NCBI GenBank assembly: GCA_003242685.1
Contig: QGVD01000092.1
Location: 1 to 11,532 of the forward strand
Direction of reading: 5' to 3'
Origin: Pseudomonadota bacterium
GTDB lineage: Bacteria; Pseudomonadota; Gammaproteobacteria; Steroidobacterales; Steroidobacteraceae
DNA: 11,532 nucleotides
The notes under the pieces: generated by a model
What the model saw: only the letters and a program-made list of their open reading frames with translations
Told to the model about the DNA's origin: nothing
Databases searched by the model: none
Shown: positions 6,450 through 11,532 of the stretch, piece after piece
How positions within the stretch are numbered: the stretch's first letter is position 1
Layout: each line of letters begins with the position of its first letter
Position numbers and translations under genes: made by a program

Positions 6450-8741
6450 TTACGCGGGAAGCACGGACGCGGCATCCGCGAGAAGCTTCTGCAGCATCTC
6501 GGGATCGACGGGTTTGGTCAGGTGTCGATCGAATCCCGCCTGGCGCGCGCGTTCCTTGTCTTCCTCCTGACCCCACCCCGTGACCGCGACCAGCACGAGC
6601 GCATCGCCTCCCGGCCCCTTGCGCAGACGCCGCGCAGTCTCGTAGCCGTCGAGCTCCGGCATGCCGATATCGAGGAGCACGAGCTCCGGATGGAACTCGT
6701 CCGCCACCTCGAGCGCCTCGCGGCCACTGAACGCGGTCCGCACGCTGCAGCCGCAGAGCTCGAGCAGCGCCGCGAGACTCACGGCGGCATCACGATTGTC
6801 GTCGACCACGAGCACGCGGCGCGCAGCGCTGCCGTTCGGCGTTTCGGCGGAAGTCGCCACCGGCCCCAGTCTGGCGTCCTGCGTCGAGAGAATGGGCAAC
6901 CTCACGGTGAACTCGCTCCCCTTGCCGCTCCCCTCGCTGTACACCGAGATGCTTCCGCCGTGGAGCTCCACCATCTGCTTCGCGAGCGCGAGCCCGATGC
7001 CGAGCCCGCTCGTGTTGAGCGAGTCGCCCGGCTGGAAGCGGGCGAAGAGCTCGAACACCCGCTGCTGCATCTGCGGCGGAATGCCGATGCCCGTGTCGCG
7101 TACCGACACGACGGCTTCCTGCCCCCTGCGCTCGGCACGCAGCTCGATCTCACCGCCGTTCGGCGTGTATTTCGCCGCGTTGTTGAGCAGATTCTGGAAC
7201 ACCTGCGACAGGCGTGTTGGATCGCCCTCGACGAACAGTGCGTCGGATGGAAGGCTCACCGTGAGCCGATGCTCCGCCGCCTCGATCGTCGGCCGCACGG
7301 CCTCCAGCGCGTCGGTCAGCACGGCGGCGAGACTCACCTTCTCGTGACGAAGCGTCACCTGCCCGAGCGTGATGCGCGAGACGTCGAGCAGATCGTCGAC
7401 GAGCCGCACCATGTGCTGCACCTGCCGCTCGATGATCTCGCGGGCGGCCGCGACGCGCGGCTCGGCGGGTCCGAGCAGCTTCAGGATCTGCACCGCATTG
7501 CGGATCGGTGCCAGGGGGTTTCTGAGCTCGTGAGCGAGTGTCGCCAGGAACTCGTCCTTGCGCCGGTCGGCCATCCGCAGCGATTCCTGCGCCTTGACCA
7601 GCGCGTCGATGTTCGTCGACGTACCGTACCAGCGCGTGACGGTGCCCTCCTCGTTGCGCTCGGGCACTGCGCGAGTCACGAACCAGGCACGCGCCCCGTT
7701 CGCGAGCTGCAGACGGTGATGGATCTCCCACGGCTTGCCGCTCCTCAGAGCTTCCTGCCAGGACCGGCGCGTGGCCTCGCGGTCCTCCGGATCCACCGCG
7801 CCGATGAGATCCCAGCGGCCGTCGCCGAGCTGCTCGGCACCGCGCAGCTCCGAGATCCGGTGATTGCAGTACCGCACGGCACCGTCCGCCGATGCGATCC
7901 AGACCACCTGAGGCATCGCATCGGCGAGGTGGCGGAAGCGCGCCTCGCTCGCGCGCAGTGCTTCTTCGGATCGCTTGCGTTCGGTGATGTCGCGGAAGAA
8001 GGCCGTGATCCCGTCAGCCGTCGGATGCAGGTGCACCTCCGCCCACTTGCCGGTCGAAGGCGAAACTGCTTCGTAACGGACCGGCACCGACTCGGCGGCG
8101 GCCTGCCTGTGGTTCCGTTCGACATCCGTGCCGACGGTCGCCGGAAAGACCTCCCACATCGTGCGGCCGATCACGTCCGCACGCCTGAGGCCGAAGAAGC
8201 GCTCCGCCTGCGGATTGAACTCCGTGAAACGCCACTCGCGGTCGACGGAATAGACGCAGTCCGTGATACCACCGAGAACGGCCTGCGTCCTCTGGTGCGC
8301 TTCCCGCGCGGCGATCTCGGCCGCGCGCCGGTCTTCGGACTCCCGCCGGAGGCGCTCCGTCTGCGACTCGAGCACCGCAGCGTAGTGCTCGGCGCGCGCG
8401 CGACGCCAACGCGCCGAGAGGCCGACCGCCGTCACCGCCGCGCAGCTCAGCCCGTAGATCGACAGGAGCGCCAGAGGGTGAGTCGAAGCGATGGCGAGCT
8501 CGCCGCGAGGCTCGATGAAGAGCCAGGTGCTCGTCAGAAAGCCGAGCAGGGAAGCGAGGATCGCCGGTCCGGCGCCGCCGAAATAGGCCGCAGCGGCGAC
8601 ACTCGCAATGAAAGCAACCAGCGTGGCTCCGCCGCCGAGCCACGGATCGATGCCCCAGCGCAGGCCGGCCGCGACGGCAGTGAACGCGATCGCGAGCCCG
8701 TAGCGCTGCGGCCACGGGGCGCTCACGGGCTCGGAGCGCAC
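6450..8741 (-). CDS. Hybrid sensor histidine kinase 1 (DUF4118-like membrane domain, PAS-PAS-HisKA-HATPase_c-REC)
   Basis: Numbering is from the GTG at 8741 (763 residues). Residues about 15-109 form a compact membrane domain of about four helices resembling the DUF4118 module of KdpD-type kinases (YFGGAGPAILASLLGFL). A charged coiled coil follows (about 115-150). Two PAS domains come next (about 150-257, ending FFRDITERKRSEEAL; and 264-386 of the PAS_3 type). HisKA has phospho-acceptor H404 in AHELRNPLAP; HATPase_c has NLLNNAAKYTP, DTGIGIPP and GLGIGLALAK. The C-terminal receiver has DD647-648, phospho-acceptor D691 in LLDIGMP, and K743. All catalytic residues are intact. No DNA-binding output domain or separate response regulator is nearby. 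The frame is open to an ATG at 8819 that would overlap osmC by 35 bp. GTG 8741 (AGGG 5 nt upstream) is preferred because it aligns with the start of paralogue 2. The signal is unknown. Confidence 0.93.
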   Translation of the reverse strand: MRSEPVSAPWPQRYGLAIAFTAVAAGLRWGIDPWLGGGATLVAFIASVAAAAYFGGAGPAILASLLGFLTSTWLFIEPRGELAIASTHPLALLSIYGLSCAAVTAVGLSARWRRARAEHYAAVLESQTERLRRESEDRRAAEIAAREAHQRTQAVLGGITDCVYSVDREWRFTEFNPQAERFFGLRRADVIGRTMWEVFPATVGTDVERNHRQAAAESVPVRYEAVSPSTGKWAEVHLHPTADGITAFFRDITERKRSEEALRASEARFRHLADAMPQVVWIASADGAVRYCNHRISELRGAEQLGDGRWDLIGAVDPEDREATRRSWQEALRSGKPWEIHHRLQLANGARAWFVTRAVPERNEEGTVTRWYGTSTNIDALVKAQESLRMADRRKDEFLATLAHELRNPLAPIRNAVQILKLLGPAEPRVAAAREIIERQVQHMVRLVDDLLDVSRITLGQVTLRHEKVSLAAVLTDALEAVRPTIEAAEHRLTVSLPSDALFVEGDPTRLSQVFQNLLNNAAKYTPNGGEIELRAERRGQEAVVSVRDTGIGIPPQMQQRVFELFARFQPGDSLNTSGLGIGLALAKQMVELHGGSISVYSEGSGKGSEFTVRLPILSTQDARLGPVATSAETPNGSAARRVLVVDDNRDAAVSLAALLELCGCSVRTAFSGREALEVADEFHPELVLLDIGMPELDGYETARRLRKGPGGDALVLVAVTGWGQEEDKERARQAGFDRHLTKPVDPEMLQKLLADAASVLPA

Positions 8742-8784
8742 GAGAGCCCTGCGCGTGTCGTCCGCACGGGCTTCTCCCGCGGAA

Positions 8785-9174
8785 TCAATCGACGATGCTG
8801 GACCTGATCTCCACGCCACGCATGAGAGCCTGCGTCACAGGCGTCGACTCCGCGATCTCCAGCAGTCGGGCGCGCTGCGCGTCGCTGAGCGGCTTCCCGA
8901 AGGACAGGCGCCGTTCGATGCGCTCGATTCCGCCCGGACCGCGGGTGAGACGCAGGCCGACCGTAATCTTGCCGATTTCCCACTCGCTGCGCAGCGCGAA
9001 CGCGCGCAGCGTCATCGCCGTGCAGGCGCCGAGACTACCGAGGAGCAGCTCATACGGAGTCGGCCCCGTATCCGATCCACCCGCGGCGGTCGGCTCGTCC
9101 GCCGTCCACCGATGATGGCCTGCGACGATTTGCTGGGCGAACTTGTGCTCGCAGATGACTGTCACGTGCGCCAT
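8785..9174 (-). CDS. OsmC/Ohr family protein lacking the usual second cysteine
   Basis: This 129-residue OsmC-fold protein has the family core GPTPYELLLGSLGACTAMTLR (about 37-56), with C51 at the peroxidatic cysteine position on the central helix, followed by the second beta-alpha unit. OsmC/Ohr proteins are homodimeric thiol peroxidases that reduce organic hydroperoxides, usually with a pair of cysteines. Here the region that would hold the second cysteine reads ESTPVTQAL (about 109-117), with threonine where related proteins have CPV. The only other cysteine, C8, is near the N-terminus. It therefore belongs to the broader OsmC-family group rather than classical Ohr, and peroxidase activity is not assured. 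The ATG start has GAGGGA 8 nt upstream. It lies 28 nt after kinase 2 and about 43 nt before kinase 1 on the same strand, implying cotranscription. Confidence 0.9.
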   Translation of the reverse strand: MAHVTVICEHKFAQQIVAGHHRWTADEPTAAGGSDTGPTPYELLLGSLGACTAMTLRAFALRSEWEIGKITVGLRLTRGPGGIERIERRLSFGKPLSDAQRARLLEIAESTPVTQALMRGVEIRSSIVD

Positions 9175-9180
9175 TCAGCA

Positions 9181-9190
9181 GTTCCCTCTG
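9181..9190 (-). promoter_or_regulatory. Ribosome binding site of the osmC-family gene
   Basis: The sense strand reads CAGAGGGAAC in the 28-bp gap after kinase 2. The purine core GAGGGA ends 8 nt before the ATG. It is the clearest ribosome binding site in the four-gene array, suggesting the small OsmC protein is made at higher level than the flanking kinases. Confidence 0.6.
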
Positions 9191-9202
9191 TCTGAATCGA
9201 TC

Positions 9203-11509
9203 TCAGACCCGACCTGCGGTCGCTTCGCCCGCCGCGCCCTCGAGGAGCCGCTGGAGCGCGGCCGGATCGACGGGCTTGGTCAGATGATGATCGAATCCCG
9301 CGTCGCGCGCACGCTGCCGGTCCTCCTCCTGACCCCATCCGGTGAGCGCAATGAGCCGCACGGACTCACCGCCCGGCAGTGCGCGGATCCGCCGTGCGAC
9401 CTCGTAGCCGTCGAGCCGCGGCATGCCGATGTCGAGGAACGCCACCTCGGGGTGGAATCGCTGGGCGGCCTGCACGGCCTCGACGCCGTCGTGTGCCGTC
9501 TGGACGATGTGCCCGAAGGCCTGAAGGAGCGCCGCCAGGCTCTCCGCTGCATCCACGTTGTCGTCCGCCGCGAGGACACGCCGCGACGTGGTCGCCGCTC
9601 GCGTCGGCGCCGCCGGAACCGTCGGCTCGATGGCATCCGCTTCCTGGCGCGGCAGCCGGAACGTGAAGGTGCTGCCGCGCCCCTCGCCCTCGCTGTACGC
9701 CTCGATGAATCCGCCGTGGAGTCTCGCGAGCCGCTGCGAGAGCGCGAGCCCGATGCCGAGGCCTCCTCTCGCCCGCTCGGACGAGCCGTCGGCCTGAGTG
9801 AACATCTCGAAGATCCGCCCGAGCGTCTCCTTGCTCATGCCGATGCCGGTGTCCCGCACGCGCACGTAGACCTCGTGCTCGGTGGACTCCACGTGAAGCT
9901 CGATCCGGCCTCCCGGTGGCGTGTACTTGGCGGCGTTGTTGAGCAGATTTCCCACGATCTGCGTCAGGCGCACCGGATCGCCCTCGACGTAGAGCGGAGT
10001 ATCGGGCACTGAGAGCTCGAGCGTGTGCCGCGCGTTCTCGATCAGCGACCGGCTCGCCTCCACCGCATGCGCGACCACATCGGCCATGTTCACCTGCTCG
10101 CGCTGGAGCTGGATGCGGCCGCGGCTGATGCGTGACACGTCCATGAGGTCGTCGACGAGCCGCGCGAGGTGGCGCGTCTGTCTTTCGATGATCGCGTATG
10201 CGTTGCGCACGTCGGGATCCGCCGCGCCCTTGAGCTGCAGGTAGTGCACCGCACTTGCGATCGGTGCGAGCGGATTTCTGAGCTCGTGCGCGAGAGTGGC
10301 AAGGAACTCGTCCTTGCGCCGGTCGGCCTCCTTCAGCGCCTCTTCCGCACGCTTGAGATCGGTGACGTCCTGCACCGCGCCCATTATTCGAACGACGCGA
10401 CGCCCGGAACCCGTGCCCTCGTAGATCCGCCGCGTCCTCCCGTACACCCAGCGAACCTCGCCGTCGGGCCTCACGATCCGCTGCTCAAGGGTGTTGATCT
10501 CGGGCATGGACGGATCGAGGATGCGGGCCTTGTGGTCGCCGGTGAGACCCCGGTCGGCGGGATGGGTGCGGCCGATGAGCGTGTCCCACGTGACGGGCGT
10601 GCCCGGCTCGACGCCGTAGATGCGATAGGTCTCGGGCGACCACGTGTGCGTGTCGGTCGCCGCGTTCCACTCGTAGATGCCGAAGCCGCCGATCTCCGCA
10701 CCGAGCCGGAGTCTCTCCTCGCTCTCGCGCAGCGCCTGCTCGGCGCGCTTGCGGTCCGTGATGTCGCGGAAGAACACCCACAGACCGCCGTCCATCGGAT
10801 AGACGTGCGTCTCTGCCCACTTCCCCGCAGGCGTCGGCGCGGTGCACTCGAAGACGACGTGCGCGTTCTCACGCAGCGCCTGCAGATAGTGGTGCTCCAG
10901 ATGCGGGCGCGCCGGCGGGAACAGCTCCCAGATCGACTTGCCGAGCACATCTTCGCGCCTCACGCCGAAGAAGCGTTCCGCCTGGGGATTGAACTCCGTG
11001 AAGCGCCACTCGCGGTCGAGCGCGTAGAAACCGTCCGTGATACCGCTCAGTACGAGCTGGACGCGGCGATGCGCCTCCTGGGCTGCGAGCTCGGCGGCGC
11101 GCCGCTCTTCCGATTCACGCTGCAGCCGTTCCGTCTGTGCCTCGAGACGCGCGGCGTAGCGCTCGGCGCGCATCTTCCGGTTGCGGGCGGCCGCACCGAC
11201 GGCGATCAACGCCGCGCAGCAGACGGCGTACGTGCCCAGCACCGTCAATGGATGCGTCGACATGAATCCCAGGAACTCGTCGGTGCCGAGGAGCAGATAC
11301 GCATCCGCGAGGATTCCGAGAACGGCAGAGAGAATGCCTGCACCGATGCCGGCAACCCAGACGCTGGCGAGCACCGCTCCCGCGAGGACGATCAGCGCCT
11401 GCGTACCGTTGAGCCAGGAAGCGAGCAGCCAGTGCACGAAGACGGCCGCGGCCGTGAAAGCGACGGCTACACCGCACTGCGTCAGCCATGGCCTGTCCCT
11501 GAGCCTCAT
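9203..11509 (-). CDS. Hybrid sensor histidine kinase 2 (DUF4118-like membrane domain, PAS-PAS-HisKA-HATPase_c-REC)
   Basis: The 768-residue protein has the same layout as kinase 1. Membrane helices span about 10-106 (DUF4118-like, VWVAGIGAGILSAVLGILAD), followed by a charged coiled coil (about 111-150). A first PAS (about 150-257, DREWRFTEFNPQAERFFGVRREDV) and a PAS_3-type second PAS (about 265-390, with THPADR and ending AVQDVTDLKRAEE) come next. HisKA has H408 in AHELRNPLAP, HATPase_c has NLLNNAAKYTPPGG, DTGIGM and GGLGIGLAL, and the receiver has DD649-650, phospho-acceptor D693 in FLDIGMP, T723 and K745. All catalytic residues are present. The receiver has no attached effector domain, so output probably goes by phosphotransfer to an unlinked partner. 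The ATG at 11509 aligns with the paralogue's start, but no stop separates it from the right edge and its ribosome binding site is weak, so a slightly longer N-terminus is possible. It is the first visible gene of the leftward array. Confidence 0.93.
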   Translation of the reverse strand: MRLRDRPWLTQCGVAVAFTAAAVFVHWLLASWLNGTQALIVLAGAVLASVWVAGIGAGILSAVLGILADAYLLLGTDEFLGFMSTHPLTVLGTYAVCCAALIAVGAAARNRKMRAERYAARLEAQTERLQRESEERRAAELAAQEAHRRVQLVLSGITDGFYALDREWRFTEFNPQAERFFGVRREDVLGKSIWELFPPARPHLEHHYLQALRENAHVVFECTAPTPAGKWAETHVYPMDGGLWVFFRDITDRKRAEQALRESEERLRLGAEIGGFGIYEWNAATDTHTWSPETYRIYGVEPGTPVTWDTLIGRTHPADRGLTGDHKARILDPSMPEINTLEQRIVRPDGEVRWVYGRTRRIYEGTGSGRRVVRIMGAVQDVTDLKRAEEALKEADRRKDEFLATLAHELRNPLAPIASAVHYLQLKGAADPDVRNAYAIIERQTRHLARLVDDLMDVSRISRGRIQLQREQVNMADVVAHAVEASRSLIENARHTLELSVPDTPLYVEGDPVRLTQIVGNLLNNAAKYTPPGGRIELHVESTEHEVYVRVRDTGIGMSKETLGRIFEMFTQADGSSERARGGLGIGLALSQRLARLHGGFIEAYSEGEGRGSTFTFRLPRQEADAIEPTVPAAPTRAATTSRRVLAADDNVDAAESLAALLQAFGHIVQTAHDGVEAVQAAQRFHPEVAFLDIGMPRLDGYEVARRIRALPGGESVRLIALTGWGQEEDRQRARDAGFDHHLTKPVDPAALQRLLEGAAGEATAGRV

Positions 11510-11532
11510 GGATTGCCGCCCCGTCAGCCCCC

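Noticed and set aside
6436..6576. Upstream extension of the M48 gene to an ATG at 6576
   Set aside because: It would overlap the receiver domain of kinase 1 and add an arginine-rich tail before the first membrane helix. ATG 6435 fits the family.
6522..8807. Plus-strand 761-codon open frame antisense to kinase 1
   Set aside because: It mirrors the hybrid kinase, whose motifs are complete on the minus strand. The antisense product has no domain, no ribosome binding site and an arginine-rich composition.
9143..10012. Plus-strand 289-codon open frame over the kinase 2 C-terminus
   Set aside because: It is antisense to the receiver and ATPase domains, with no domain signature of its own.
1..11532. 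tRNA, rRNA, CRISPR array, insertion sequence, integrase or attachment site
   Set aside because: None was seen. The window is filled with chromosomal-type genes with uniform composition and only short gaps.

Overview
The window is 11.5 kb of compact, very GC-rich bacterial DNA. Third codon positions are strongly G/C, GTG starts occur, and genes are separated by 0-165 bp. The gene content (phosphoketolase, acetate kinase, transaldolase, Hsp20, OsmC, M48 protease, DUF4118-type hybrid kinases) and the codon bias fit a high-GC proteobacterium, but no rRNA or other lineage marker is present, so taxonomy is inference. I see no tRNA, rRNA, mobile element, CRISPR or prophage gene. No stretch over 300 bp lacks a gene; the longest gap is the 165-bp divergent region at 3914-4078.

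Left part (1-5188) is a central-carbon module. Leftward from 3913 run a phosphoketolase (xfp), a transaldolase of the ~370-residue type (tal), and the start of an Hsp20 small heat-shock protein that leaves the left edge. Divergent from xfp is acetate kinase (ackA). Xfp cleaves xylulose-5-P and/or fructose-6-P with phosphate to give acetyl-P plus glyceraldehyde-3-P or erythrose-4-P. Tal reshuffles the remaining sugar phosphates, and AckA turns acetyl-P into acetate plus ATP. Together they form a phosphoketolase bypass of the lower sugar pathways.

Right part (5185-11509) is a four-gene leftward array: hybrid histidine kinase 2 (DUF4118-like membrane domain, two PAS, HisKA, HATPase, receiver), an OsmC-family protein, a paralogous hybrid histidine kinase 1 of the same architecture, and an M48/Ste24-type membrane metalloprotease. 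Gaps are 28, about 43 and 14 bp, so one transcript is likely. The array converges on ackA, and the two stop codons share one CTAG palindrome.

The most interesting points are: a 7-bp inverted repeat that could fold the hsp20 ribosome binding site into a temperature-sensitive hairpin; an AckA with a glycine where the family usually has asparagine in the phosphate-binding HLGNG loop; an OsmC protein lacking the usual second cysteine; and a duplicated pair of hybrid kinases bracketing that OsmC gene. I did not find a clearly novel multi-gene system; most genes belong to well-known families.
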